Source: an uncultured Prevotella sp.
GTDB lineage: Bacteria > Bacteroidota > Bacteroidia > Bacteroidales > Bacteroidaceae
Reading direction: 5' to 3'
Length of the DNA stretch: 64,000 bases
Assembly: GCA_944320195.1 (NCBI GenBank)
Contig: CALUGP010000006.1
Location: forward strand, 53,206 to 117,205
The stretch's first letter is position 1; every line of letters begins with the position of its first letter. This document shows positions 10,186 through 18,160 of this stretch, one piece after another. Under the pieces are notes generated by a model. It was not told the origin of the DNA. It saw nothing but the letters and a program-made list of their open reading frames with translations, and did not search any database. Both the position numbers and the translations under genes were made by a program.

Positions 10186-10779
10186 TTATTTGTTGTCAAT
10201 CGTCTTGATTACCCTGCATGGATTGCCAACGGCCACGCAGTTGTCGGGCACTGAACGGGTCACAACGCTGCCCGCGCCGACGACACTGTTGCGCCCTATA
10301 GTCACTCCGGGCAGCACTATTACGCCGCCGCCAAGCCATGCGCCGTCGCAGATTTTCACTGGCTTTGCGTATGTAAGGCAAAACTCGCAGCCGTCAGAGC
10401 CGTCGTCGGGCAGCATTCGTTCGGCGTAGCGGGTGGAGTGCGTGGCGGTGTAAATCTGCACGTTTGAGGCTATGAGCACGTCGTTGCCTATTTCGATGAT
10501 GTTGTTGTCAACGAATGTGCAGTTCATGTTGATTATTACGCGGTCGCCGATGAGTATGTGCCGGCCATACTCGCAGTGGAAGTCAACGTCTATATGCACG
10601 CGCCGCCCCACGCGGCCGAACAGTTGCCGCATGATGTCACGCTTTTTGTCAACGTCGGTATAAGCGGTGTCGTTAAGCTCTCGCGTCAGGCGTTTGGCCT
10701 TCGCCGCAATCTCGGCTATCTCCGGGTCGCCTCCGAAAAAAGGCTCTCCGGCGAGGCATTTTTCAAGTTCGCTCTTCAT
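10186..10779 (-). CDS. Sugar O-acetyltransferase (left-handed beta helix)
   Basis: A 197-residue hexapeptide-repeat acetyltransferase of the maltose/galactoside acetyltransferase (Maa/LacA/NodL) group, which move acetyl from acetyl-CoA to a sugar hydroxyl. The N-terminal Mac domain (MKSELEKCLAGEPFFGGDPE) is followed by hexapeptide turns (GDRVIINMNCTFVDNN, IEIGNDVLIASNVQIYTATH) with the catalytic His in TATHST and the family end GAGSVVTRSVPDNCVAVGNP. I took the ATG at 10779 because the Mac domain starts there; the frame extends 61 codons upstream without family similarity. The natural acceptor is not predictable. Confidence 0.9.
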   Translation of the reverse strand: MKSELEKCLAGEPFFGGDPEIAEIAAKAKRLTRELNDTAYTDVDKKRDIMRQLFGRVGRRVHIDVDFHCEYGRHILIGDRVIINMNCTFVDNNIIEIGNDVLIASNVQIYTATHSTRYAERMLPDDGSDGCEFCLTYAKPVKICDGAWLGGGVIVLPGVTIGRNSVVGAGSVVTRSVPDNCVAVGNPCRVIKTIDNK

Positions 10780-11014
10780 GTTTAATTGAGAATGGATGGT
10801 TGAGAGTTGAAAATTATGATTACCTGAAAGGCTTTCAAGAATGCAAATATAGCGAATAATGGGGCAATTAGACCACGTGGAGTGTTGATTTATGTTAAAT
10901 TTTCGGGGGGGGTAAACGGCGGAATGTCGCTTTTCGGGTTGCGTATTACGCATGATTTTCATACCTTTGCGCTGCTGAAAACAGGGCGTTCGGGCGGTAT
11001 GGTGACACTGCCGC

Positions 11015-11120
11015 GTAACCTGTTGATAATCAATGGCTTTGCGAAAGGCCGTCTTTCAGGTTGCAAAAGGTGGCCTTTTGGCGTGCGAAAGACGGCCTTT
11101 TGGAAGGCGAAAGGTGGCCA
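11015..11120. repeat. 22-bp-period palindrome array, copy 2, with flank
   Basis: The conserved flank GTAACCTGTTGATAATCAA is followed by four units with cores AAAGGCCGTCTTT, AAAAGGTGGCCTTTT, AAAGACGGCCTTTT and AAAGGTGGCC on a 22-bp step. Confidence 0.85.
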
Positions 11121-11123
11121 ATG

Positions 11124-11322
11124 GAAAACCCGCCCCAACCATCCCGAAGGGAGGGGGCTTGTTATGCTTTGTTGCAGAGGCGGTGGATAGGGCGTATTCG
11201 GCTCATTAGGCAAATTGGGCTTATAGGCCAAATTAGCCTAATAAGGCAAATAAGCTCGATACGCCGAGGCAATATGCGAGGCATATTAAGCTCCCTCCCT
11301 TTGGGAGGGTTGGGGTGGGTTT
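11124..11322. repeat. Inverted pair of GC-rich hairpin elements
   Basis: Left copy CCCGCCCCAACCATCCCGAA followed by GGGAGGGGGCTT; right copy AAGCTCCCTCCCTTTGGGAG followed by GGTTGGGGTGGG. Each carries a small CCCTCCC/GGGAGGG stem, and the two copies face each other around the degenerate tandem stretch. Confidence 0.8.
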
Positions 11323-11418
11323 CGGGTGATTTACTGATGGCTGCCATCAAAAAACCGGCTTTGCCGTGTAACATTTTCACGACAAACTACGTCTAATTGA
11401 TATAAAACATCACGACAA

Positions 11419-13755
11419 ATGACATTTATGAATACATTTATCAGACTCTCCGCGCTGTGCGGATGTGCGCTCGCGGTGCAGTTGGCGGCGGCGCAAACGG
11501 TGACGGGGCGCGTCGTTGACGAAGGCGGACAGCCCCTGCCTTACTCCAACGTGGTGGCCCTCTCGCTGCCCGACTCGGCTTTCGTCTCCGGCGTTATGAC
11601 CCAGGACGACGGCACGTTCACCCTCGACACCAAGGACAAAGGCCGGTTATTAAGGTTCTCTTCACTCGGTTACAAGACGGTTTACGCCGACAGAAAAGAA
11701 GACATGGGCACGGTGCGGCTTGAAGCAGTGTCGCAAGTGTTGGGCGAAGTCGTCGTAAAGAGCGACATGCCCAAGACGCGCCTGAAGGGCGAGGGCATGG
11801 TTACGGGCGTGAGCGGAACAATACTTGAGCACGCCGGAACCATAGAACGCCTGCTCGACCGCATACCGAACGTGTCGGCCAGGAACGGCGAAATAGAGGT
11901 GTTCGGGCGTGGAAAGCCCGAGATGTACATCAACGGGCGCAAGGTGAGGGACAATTCGGAGCTTGACCGCTTGAGTGCTGACAATATAAAAGATGTAGAG
12001 GTTATAACGAACCCCGGCGCACGTTACGACGCCAGCGTGACCTCCGTCATACGCATTACGACGAAGAAAGCCGTGGGCGACGGCTTCAGCCTTGACAACC
12101 GCTTGTTCGGAGAGCTTAACGATTACGGCTACCTTGTGGGCGAGGACAACCTCAACATGAACTACCGCACGGGCGGACTTGATGTCGGCGCGACGCTCCG
12201 CGCATCTAAATGGGCCAGTCCCGACCCCAAGACCATCGAGCAAATTACGCACTTGGAGGACACATGGCGGCAGCGCAGCGAGATTGACCAGGTGTACAAG
12301 AACGAGAACCTGTACGCGCGCCTGGCCGTAAGCTATATGTTCAACGAAAACCATTCCATAGGCATAAGTGCCAGCTACCGCCGCACGCCGTGGAACAAGC
12401 CGCGCGGCTACATGGAGTCAACGTTCACGCAGAATGGTACTCTTACCGAGCAGCTGCGCAGCGATTATACCGCTTCCGTGCAGGCTACAACGCTGCAAGG
12501 CAATGCCTATTACACGGGTAAAATAGGCCAGTGGAGCGTCGATTTCAACACAGACTGGATGTACACGAAGTCAAGTTCGACGATGAACACCGTCGAGGAT
12601 TACACCGAGACGGGGCAGCAGACGGAGCACAACGACGTTACCACAAGCACCGTTCCGCGCAGTAACCTCATCGCCTCGAAGCTCGTCTTGACCGCTCCGC
12701 TCTTCGGCGGCAGCCTTTCTTTCGGCGGAGAATATTCTTACTCGATACGCAAGTCGGTGTACACCGTGCTGCCTAAGGGCATCATCGACGACGACCGCAG
12801 CCGCACGGAGGAGGGGCTTGCCACGGCGTTCGTTGAGTATGCGCGGCAGTTTGGCCCTGTGAGCGCGCAGCTCGGACTACGTTATGAGGACGTGGACTTC
12901 GACTATTACGAGGACGGCAAGCGCATAGCGGAGCAGAGCAAGGCGTATGGCGACTGGTTTCCGTCGGTAGCCCTCTCTGCCATGTTCGGCAAAGTAGGCT
13001 TGCAACTCGGCTATTCCGCCGACATACGCCGCCCCTCTTACAACCAGCTCCGCAGCAACATAAACTATGACAACCGCTATACCTACGAGGGCGGAAACCC
13101 CTTCCTCGTGCCTACAAAGTCGCACAACGTCAACTTTGCGGCCTCGTACAAGTGGCTGATGTTCAGCGTGGGCTACTCCCATATCATAGACCCTATCCTT
13201 GATAACAGCGAGACTTACAACGACAACCCTGCCGTCGCGCTCTTCCGTCAGGTTAACGGCGAAGCCTACGACAACGTGTACGCCTCGCTCAACCTCCGCC
13301 CCAAGTTCGGCATCTGGCATCCTTCGCTGATGATGGGAGTGCAGAAGCAGTGGTTCAAGATGGCCGTCCACGGCCACAATCCGTTAAACAATCCGTTGGC
13401 GACGTTCCGCTTCGACAACACCGTTGAGACCAAGTTGTGCGAGATTTCGCTCAACATGAATTGCATGACAACCGGCGCAGACGAGAACAACTACATGCGC
13501 AAGCCGCAGTTCCGCGCCGACTTGTCGCTCTACAAGTCGTTCCTGAAGGACAAACTGTCGCTCTCGCTCTACGTCTCAGACCTGTTCAAGACGGGCAAAA
13601 CAGACATTACGATGTTTTACGGAGCTATGCGCGAGGCCATATATCATGCCCCGGCGATGCGCGATGTCAACCTTACCGTGCGCTATAAGTTCAACACTTC
13701 GCGCAGCAAATATAAGGGAACAGGCGCCGGAGCAGGGCAGAAGAGCAGGCTGTAA
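11419..13755 (+). CDS. TonB-dependent outer-membrane receptor
   Basis: A 778-residue outer-membrane protein. A signal peptide (about 1-26, ending AAAQ) is followed by a carboxypeptidase-regulatory-like beta-sandwich (about 27-95; TVTGRVVDEGGQPLPYSNVV), a plug domain (about 105-215; VSARNGEIEVFGRGKPEMYINGRKV and NPGARYDASVTSVIRITTKK) and a large beta-barrel with alternating aromatic strands. It resembles the outer membrane beta-barrel family with truncated plug rather than SusC: no SusD partner lies next to it and the SusC length (about 1000) is not reached. The ligand is unknown. The gene is alone on its transcript, with a hairpin repeat directly after the stop. Confidence 0.88.
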   Translation: MTFMNTFIRLSALCGCALAVQLAAAQTVTGRVVDEGGQPLPYSNVVALSLPDSAFVSGVMTQDDGTFTLDTKDKGRLLRFSSLGYKTVYADRKEDMGTVRLEAVSQVLGEVVVKSDMPKTRLKGEGMVTGVSGTILEHAGTIERLLDRIPNVSARNGEIEVFGRGKPEMYINGRKVRDNSELDRLSADNIKDVEVITNPGARYDASVTSVIRITTKKAVGDGFSLDNRLFGELNDYGYLVGEDNLNMNYRTGGLDVGATLRASKWASPDPKTIEQITHLEDTWRQRSEIDQVYKNENLYARLAVSYMFNENHSIGISASYRRTPWNKPRGYMESTFTQNGTLTEQLRSDYTASVQATTLQGNAYYTGKIGQWSVDFNTDWMYTKSSSTMNTVEDYTETGQQTEHNDVTTSTVPRSNLIASKLVLTAPLFGGSLSFGGEYSYSIRKSVYTVLPKGIIDDDRSRTEEGLATAFVEYARQFGPVSAQLGLRYEDVDFDYYEDGKRIAEQSKAYGDWFPSVALSAMFGKVGLQLGYSADIRRPSYNQLRSNINYDNRYTYEGGNPFLVPTKSHNVNFAASYKWLMFSVGYSHIIDPILDNSETYNDNPAVALFRQVNGEAYDNVYASLNLRPKFGIWHPSLMMGVQKQWFKMAVHGHNPLNNPLATFRFDNTVETKLCEISLNMNCMTTGADENNYMRKPQFRADLSLYKSFLKDKLSLSLYVSDLFKTGKTDITMFYGAMREAIYHAPAMRDVNLTVRYKFNTSRSKYKGTGAGAGQKSRL

Positions 13756-13757
13756 GC

Positions 13758-13838
13758 CAATTAAGAGTTAAGAATTAAGAGTTAAGAAAATTACAACAAG
13801 ACATATTTTCTTAACTCTTAATTCTTAACTCTTAATTT
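13758..13838. repeat. TTAAGAAT hairpin, copy c
   Basis: AATTAAGAGTTAAGAATTAA and its inverted partner flank a 20-base loop with ACATATTTTC. It starts three bases after the TonB receptor stop codon. Confidence 0.88.
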
Positions 13839-13857
13839 ATTTTGCTATTTTTGCGTT

Positions 13858-14808
13858 ATGAAAATACAGTCAAAACTTGGCAATGAGACGCTTTTGCGCC
13901 ATGAGAAAACGGCCTTCTTGTGCTCTCGGAAGACGCCCGACGGACTGGAATACCTTGTCGGCAAGTGGATATTGGGCCTTTCGCCGGAGCATGACTGCGT
14001 GATGTGCGGAAACCAGTCGCCCATGGAGCGCGCCGTGTTCACGACCCTTTTGCAACGCGGAATACCGACAATCCTATGCCTTGCGGAGACCATGCCGAGC
14101 CGCTGGGGCGACGATGTGCGCACCGCTTTGGGCGAAGGCAGGCTGCTCATAGTGACCCATTGCGACGCGAGCGTGCACAACGTGACGGCCCGTTCGGCGT
14201 TCGACAGGAACGTGTTGATGATGTCTTTGGCGCAGAAAATAGTCGTAGGATGCTGCACCAAGGGCGGAAAGCTTGAGCGTGCGCTGGCCGGTTTCGACAA
14301 TGTTGAGTATCTTGACAACGGTCAGCCGTGGCTGGATATGGCAGAAAAGGCCAAGAGCGAGCCTGCAAGAAAGGAACCGAAGCCGAGCCGTTTGAGCCAG
14401 TGGAGCAGGGCGTTGAAGCTGAAGCGTGGCACTGTTTACCTGGACTTCAACGACAGTGGGGCGGAGACTTACTTCAAGATAACTCACAGCGTCAAGGCGG
14501 CCGGCGGCGGATATGACCGGGAAAAACTGTTTTTTGACCGCAAGGAGCTGGCCGAACTGCTTGCGGCCATGCGCCTTCTGGACGGCAAGTTGCGCTCTGG
14601 CGAGCCTGTTCCGCAAGGACTCGTGGTGCAGTCGCTCAGCGGCGACGTGGCATTTGGCGTTTCAATGGAAGGCGGCGCGGCACTCCTTGCCATGACGCAG
14701 CGTAAGGAATACGGCGGCGGAAAGCTGCGCGTGCAGACCGTAAGGCTGCTTGCAGGCGAGCTGCCCATGCTTGTAAAGGGCGTGGAGGAGGCGCTAGAGG
14801 CGTGGTAA
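13858..14808 (+). CDS. DprA-like Rossmann protein with PUR-like C-terminus
   Basis: A 316-residue protein. Residues about 10-165 look like the nucleotide-binding Rossmann fold of DprA/LOG-type proteins: LRHEKTAFLCSRKTP, then MCGNQSPMERAVFTTLLQRGIPTILCLAE, resembling the DprA pattern of a same-site group followed by the choice of a stored object. A polar linker (170-185) leads to a C-terminal half with YLDFNDSGAETYFKITHS and REKLFFDRKELAELLAAM, whose strand-strand-helix pattern resembles the PUR nucleic-acid-binding fold of Bacteroidetes DUF3276. Both assignments are from pattern memory. A box TATTTTTG ends five bases before the ATG, so the mRNA may be leaderless. Confidence 0.55.
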   Translation: MKIQSKLGNETLLRHEKTAFLCSRKTPDGLEYLVGKWILGLSPEHDCVMCGNQSPMERAVFTTLLQRGIPTILCLAETMPSRWGDDVRTALGEGRLLIVTHCDASVHNVTARSAFDRNVLMMSLAQKIVVGCCTKGGKLERALAGFDNVEYLDNGQPWLDMAEKAKSEPARKEPKPSRLSQWSRALKLKRGTVYLDFNDSGAETYFKITHSVKAAGGGYDREKLFFDRKELAELLAAMRLLDGKLRSGEPVPQGLVVQSLSGDVAFGVSMEGGAALLAMTQRKEYGGGKLRVQTVRLLAGELPMLVKGVEEALEAW

Positions 14809-14850
14809 ACACCCACCCCAACCCTCCCGAAGGGAGGGGGCTTGATATGC
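14808..14850. repeat. GC-rich hairpin element, copy
   Basis: CACCCACCCCAACCCTCCCG followed by AAGGGAGGGGGCTTGAT, containing a CCCTCCC/GGGAGGG stem, directly after the stop of the preceding gene. Confidence 0.8.
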
Positions 14851-15036
14851 TTTAAGCGCTTTATTTTCTGTTAATTAATAGTAAAGTGCGGTCAAAAACG
14901 CTATTGTTTGCAGCAATGGCGTTATTTTTGTATTCGTAAAATCAGCAAGTGGCGGCATATGGATGGCATCTCCTTGTCTGCCCGTCACTTGTCAACTTGT
15001 AACTGAAAACTCGTAATTTGTCAACTGAAAGATAAT

Positions 15037-15852
15037 ATGTCAGCAGGTAAATGGATAGGCGGCATACTCGGCTTCATGTCGGGTGGCGCGTTGGGAGCAC
15101 TGGCCGGAGTGGCCTTGGGGGCGTTGTTTGACTACGGACTGAAGGCCGTAAACCGTGGCGAAGGCAGTAATAACAGCGGATTTTCAGGCGCAAACGCGGC
15201 TTGGGAGCAGGCTCGACGGAGTGAGTATTATGAGGGGCAGCGCAACAGTTTCCTGTTTTCGCTGCTTGTGTTGGCGTCATACATCATCAAGGCCGACGGC
15301 CGGGTGATGCACTCGGAGATGGAGTTTGTGCGCCGTTTTCTGCGCATGAACTTCGGCGAAGCCGCCGTGGAGCAGGGCAACAGCATACTGCTGCGCCTTT
15401 TTGAAGAACAGAAGCGCATGGACGCAAGCCGCCCAGGGGCGTTCAATAGCGTCATAAGGGAGAGCTGCGCGCAGATTGCCGCCAACATGGATTACTCTCA
15501 AAGGCTGCAACTGCTGAACTTCCTCGTGATGCTGGCGCAGGCCGACGGCAGCGTGCCGGGCAGCGAAGTGGACGCGCTGAGGGACGTTTCGCGCTGCATG
15601 GGCATGGCCGACGCCGACCTTGACTCGATGCTCAAGCTAAGCGGAGGCACGCTTGACGACGCCTACGCCGTGTTAGGCGTTCCGCCGACGGCCACCGACG
15701 ACGAGGTGCGCCGCGCCTACCGCAAGCTCGCCTTGCAGCATCATCCCGACCGTGTGGCCGCCCTCGGCGAGGACATACGCCGTGCGGCGGAAAAGAAATT
15801 CCAGGAAATCAACGAGGCCAAGGAGCGCATATACAAGGCGAGGGGAATGTGA
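15037..15852 (+). CDS. TerB/DnaJ-domain protein (DjlA-like)
   Basis: A 271-residue protein resembling DjlA co-chaperones. A glycine/alanine-rich hydrophobic start (GGILGFMSGGALGALAGVAL, about 5-30) can insert in the membrane. A TerB-like helical domain spans about 70-190. A J domain occupies about 205-268 with the HPD tripeptide (LQHHPDRV) that stimulates DnaK ATPase. In family terms it recruits Hsp70 at the inner membrane; its clients are unknown. A TATTTTTG box lies at 14923-14930, about 107 bases upstream. A repeat array begins 28 bases after the stop codon. Confidence 0.87.
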   Translation: MSAGKWIGGILGFMSGGALGALAGVALGALFDYGLKAVNRGEGSNNSGFSGANAAWEQARRSEYYEGQRNSFLFSLLVLASYIIKADGRVMHSEMEFVRRFLRMNFGEAAVEQGNSILLRLFEEQKRMDASRPGAFNSVIRESCAQIAANMDYSQRLQLLNFLVMLAQADGSVPGSEVDALRDVSRCMGMADADLDSMLKLSGGTLDDAYAVLGVPPTATDDEVRRAYRKLALQHHPDRVAALGEDIRRAAEKKFQEINEAKERIYKARGM

Positions 15853-15879
15853 TGACAGGCTGATTGAATATCGCTTGCT

Positions 15880-16012
15880 TTGCAAAAGGCGGCAAATCGC
15901 ATTGCGGTTTGCCGCCTTTTGCGTTCCCGTTTGCCGTCTTTTGCGGGCTAAAAGACCGTCTTTTGCAACGTGGATGACGGCCTTTCGTAAGGCATTGAAT
16001 GTCAGGGCGTTA
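15880..16012. repeat. 22-bp-period palindrome array, copy 3, with flank
   Basis: It opens with an inverted pair (TTGCAAAAGGCGGCAAATCG and CGGTTTGCCGCCTTTTGCG) and continues with TTGCCGTCTTTTGC, AAAGACCGTCTTTTGC and a decayed GACGGCCTTTCG unit. The flank GGCATTGAATGTCAGGGCGT lies on the right, so the array is in the minus orientation. Confidence 0.8.
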
Positions 16013-16029
16013 TGCTTGGGACGCTTTCT

Positions 16030-16136
16030 TGACGTGAAAGAGCCGTCCAAGCGCATGGTTTGGACGGCTCTTTCGTACAGTTTGGACGGCTCTTTCGTAC
16101 AGTTTGGACGGCTCAAACGCACAGTAAGGGCGGCTC
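16030..16136. repeat. Second 22-bp-period array (GGACGGCTC type)
   Basis: An inverted first unit (GAAAGAGCCGTCCAAGCGCA) is followed by units TGGTTTGGACGGCTCTTTCG, ACAGTTTGGACGGCTCTTTC and ACAGTTTGGACGGCTCAAAC on an exact 22-base step, and a last decayed GGGCGGCTCAT. The step equals that of the other array family, but the core differs. Together with copy 3 it fills the 335-base gap; no gene is seen there. Confidence 0.85.
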
Positions 16137-16187
16137 ATATAAAAAGCGTCGGGGCGTGTGCGTGTTTTCAAGAAGCGCCATAAAGGC

Positions 16188-16367
16188 TTACTCCTTGTTG
16201 CATTTCCTGAACCAGGCAATGAGCGGTTCGGTAATTACCATTGTGATGAAGACGCTTATCGCGCTGTTTTTGTCCAGGATGTCGAGGCAGTAAAGGACGT
16301 AACTTATCGCCCCGTAAATCGGGACGACGATTGCCCAAGCAAGCAAATAGGCTTTGGTTTTCTTCAT
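16188..16367 (-). CDS. Small two-helix membrane protein (59 aa)
   Basis: The frame runs from ATG (16367-16365) to TAA (16190-16188) and encodes 59 residues beginning MKKTKAYLLAWAIVVPIYGA. Two hydrophobic helices can be placed at about 6-27 and 35-53, separated by a short polar turn DILDKNS, with a positively charged tail FRKCNKE. The upstream gene's TGA overlaps this ATG in the four-base form ATGA, the signature of translational coupling. That overlap and the membrane-like composition are the evidence that it is a real gene. I do not recognise the family. Its partner is a PD-(D/E)xK protein. Confidence 0.75.
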   Translation of the reverse strand: MKKTKAYLLAWAIVVPIYGAISYVLYCLDILDKNSAISVFITMVITEPLIAWFRKCNKE

Positions 16368-16822
16368 GGTTTATATAAGTTTTTATATTCAGGAATGTCA
16401 TGTAGGAAGGTGTATGTGTGGTTTTCGTAGTCCATTCGGCAGCAGTAGTGCTGCAGGCCGTTGCTAACGATGAGGTAATCTACGTGCAGCAGCATGTTGT
16501 ATACCGTTATCTGGTCGAACACGCGCTGCGTAAGCTGCACCGTCGGGGCTTTGTATTCCACAATCATGACGGGCTGCGCAGCCGTGTTGTACAGCACGCT
16601 GTCGCAGCGCAGACGCTTGTCGCCCACGCGAAGCTCCACCTCGTTGGCAAGCAGCGACGGCGGATAGCCTTTCTGTTCGGTGAGGAAGTGGACGAAATGC
16701 TGGCGCACCCATTCCTCCGGCGTCAGCGCGACGTAACGCCGCCGCAGCGTGTCGAGAATGTAGGGCTTGCCCTGGCGTTGGTTTATTTTTATTTCATATT
16801 GTGGTAGGTTTAATCGATACAT
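16364..16822 (-). CDS. HsdR_N-like PD-(D/E)xK domain protein
   Basis: A 152-residue single-domain protein similar to the N-terminal nuclease domain of type I restriction R subunits. It begins MYRLNLPQYEIKINQRQGKP, contains LTPEEWVRQHFVHFL, and has the nuclease residues Asp74 (LRCDSVLY), Glu89 and Lys91 (MIVEYKAP). There is no helicase domain, no HsdM or HsdS, and the length is complete for this solitary family, which is frequent in Bacteroidetes beside holA. DNA cleavage is not established for it. I chose the start at 16822; 14 extra upstream codons look non-conserved. It overlaps the small membrane protein gene by four bases. Confidence 0.85.
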   Translation of the reverse strand: MYRLNLPQYEIKINQRQGKPYILDTLRRRYVALTPEEWVRQHFVHFLTEQKGYPPSLLANEVELRVGDKRLRCDSVLYNTAAQPVMIVEYKAPTVQLTQRVFDQITVYNMLLHVDYLIVSNGLQHYCCRMDYENHTYTFLHDIPEYKNLYKP

Positions 16823-16940
16823 TTTATTAAATTTGCATTCTGAAAGCACGTTATACGACGGCAAAGTTATAAAATAATGCAGACAAACAGCAGTTTTTCA
16901 ATGTTTTTTGCCGTCTGTGCGCACATTAACCACAATAGCG

Positions 16941-17969
16941 ATGGCTGAAAAGAATTTTGCCACTTACGACAGCATAATGCGCGACCTGCGCGAAGGCAGG
17001 TATGCGCCGGTGTACATACTGATGGGCGAGGAGTCTTACTACATAGACAAGATATCATCGTTCATAGAGGCCAACGCCCTTGCGCCCGAGGAACGCGACT
17101 TCAACCAGTCTGTCGTTTTCGGCTCCGATGTGCAGGCAAACCAGATAGTAGACATGGCGCGCCGCTACCCCATGATGGCCGAAAGGCAGGTGGTCATCGT
17201 GAAGGAGGCGCAGAACATAAAGAACTGGGAACGCCTGGAACGCTACGTTGAGAAGCCCATGCAGACTACGGTGCTCGTTATCTGCCACAAGAACGGCTCT
17301 ATTGACGGCCGCAAGAAGATACTGGTAAAGGCCGCGGCCGTGGGCGTGGTGTTCGAGAGCAAGAAGAAACGCGAATACGAATTGCCGGCATTCATTGAGC
17401 ATTATCTCAAGGCAAACGGCAGAGCGACCATCGACAACAAGGCAGCCCAAATGATAGCCGACCACATCGGCTCCGATCTGAGCCGAATAACGGGCGAGCT
17501 TGACAAGCTGATACTCTCGCTCACGGACAACGACCGGCGAGTGACACCGGAAGTGGTGGAGGCCAGGATAGGAGTGAGCAAGGACTTCAACGCCTTCGAG
17601 CTGCGCTCGGCCATCGTCAACCGCGACGTGCTGAAGGCCAACTGCATACTCTATTACTTCAACGGCAATCCGAAAGCCGGCAACGCATACATGCTCGTGC
17701 CGATGCTGTTCTCTTATTTTCAGAATCTGCTCATAGCATATTACGCTCCCCGGCCATATACAGAAGACGGCGTGGCGCGCTGGCTCGATCTGAGAGGAGG
17801 ATGGGCCGCAAGGGATTACATCACCGGCATGAGGAACTACACCGGAGTGAAGGTGATGCAGATAATATCGAAAATCAGGGAGACGGATGCCAAAAGTAAG
17901 GGGTTGGACAACCCGAATACACCTGTCGGGGAGCTGTTGCGCGAGCTGATTTTCTTCATTTTACACTGA
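16941..17969 (+). CDS. holA: DNA polymerase III delta subunit
   Basis: A 342-residue protein matching the delta subunit of the clamp loader, which opens the beta sliding clamp at primed sites. It starts MAEKNFATYDSIMRDLREGR, then VYILMGEESYYIDKISSFIE (degenerate P-loop region, as delta does not hydrolyse ATP), RYPMMAERQVVIVKEAQ, and C-terminal DVLKANCILYYFNGNPKAGN and TPVGELLRELIFFILH. The length is typical. The frame extends 11 codons upstream (16908), but family similarity starts at 16941. It is divergent from the HsdR_N-like gene and followed by a clear terminator. Confidence 0.93.
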   Translation: MAEKNFATYDSIMRDLREGRYAPVYILMGEESYYIDKISSFIEANALAPEERDFNQSVVFGSDVQANQIVDMARRYPMMAERQVVIVKEAQNIKNWERLERYVEKPMQTTVLVICHKNGSIDGRKKILVKAAAVGVVFESKKKREYELPAFIEHYLKANGRATIDNKAAQMIADHIGSDLSRITGELDKLILSLTDNDRRVTPEVVEARIGVSKDFNAFELRSAIVNRDVLKANCILYYFNGNPKAGNAYMLVPMLFSYFQNLLIAYYAPRPYTEDGVARWLDLRGGWAARDYITGMRNYTGVKVMQIISKIRETDAKSKGLDNPNTPVGELLRELIFFILH

Positions 17970-17971
17970 AA

Positions 17972-17999
17972 AGAGACCTCCAAATGGTCTCTTTTTTTC
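17972..17999 (+). terminator. Intrinsic terminator after holA
   Basis: AGAGACC, a seven-base loop, GGTCTCT and a run of seven T. Confidence 0.9.
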
Positions 18000-18029
18000 T
18001 ATTTCATCAATTTCCACGTACATAAAAAA

Positions 18030-18160
18030 CAGGGGTGAAAGCGTTAAGAATCAGGCACTTTTATGATTTTTGACGCTCTCAGAATCGCATATTTTCAAGC
18101 CGCTTTACCCTTGTTTCGGAATATCGGAAAAAACGTGATTTTCGCTTGAAAAAGTGCCGC
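18030..18160. ncRNA. Candidate structured RNA with pseudoknot potential
   Basis: A stem of 15 of 16 pairs, including two G-U, forms between 18037-18052 (GAAAGCGTTAAGAATC) and 18065-18080 (GATTTTTGACGCTCTC). Its 12-base loop contains GGCACTTTT (18054-18062), the exact complement of AAAAGTGCC (18150-18158). A further 9-bp stem can form between TTTTCAAGC (18092-18100) and GCTTGAAAA (18144-18152), competing for three bases. No open frame and no recognised RNA family. No promoter was identified, so the RNA nature is inference. Confidence 0.35.

Larger units (their letters stand above)
10780..11418. other. Repeat-rich intergenic region before the TonB receptor gene
   Basis: A 639-base gap between divergent genes. 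It holds one 22-bp-period array (11041-11120) with its flank, two inverted copies of the GC-rich hairpin family (11124-11162 and 11289-11322), and between these a degenerate tandem stretch built from GGCAAATTGGGCTTATAGG-like units (about 11200-11275). No plausible gene is seen. A possible -7 box for the acetyltransferase, TATATTTG on the minus strand, lies at 10844-10851 without a well-spaced -33 element. Confidence 0.7.

Noticed and set aside
16168-16401. A 77-codon minus-strand frame in the same place as the small membrane protein
   Set aside because: It runs in another frame, lacks hydrophobic segments and has no coupling to the upstream gene, unlike the 59-residue frame.
16364-16822. A type I restriction system
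   Set aside because: Only a solitary N-terminal nuclease-like domain is present; no HsdM, HsdS or helicase part.
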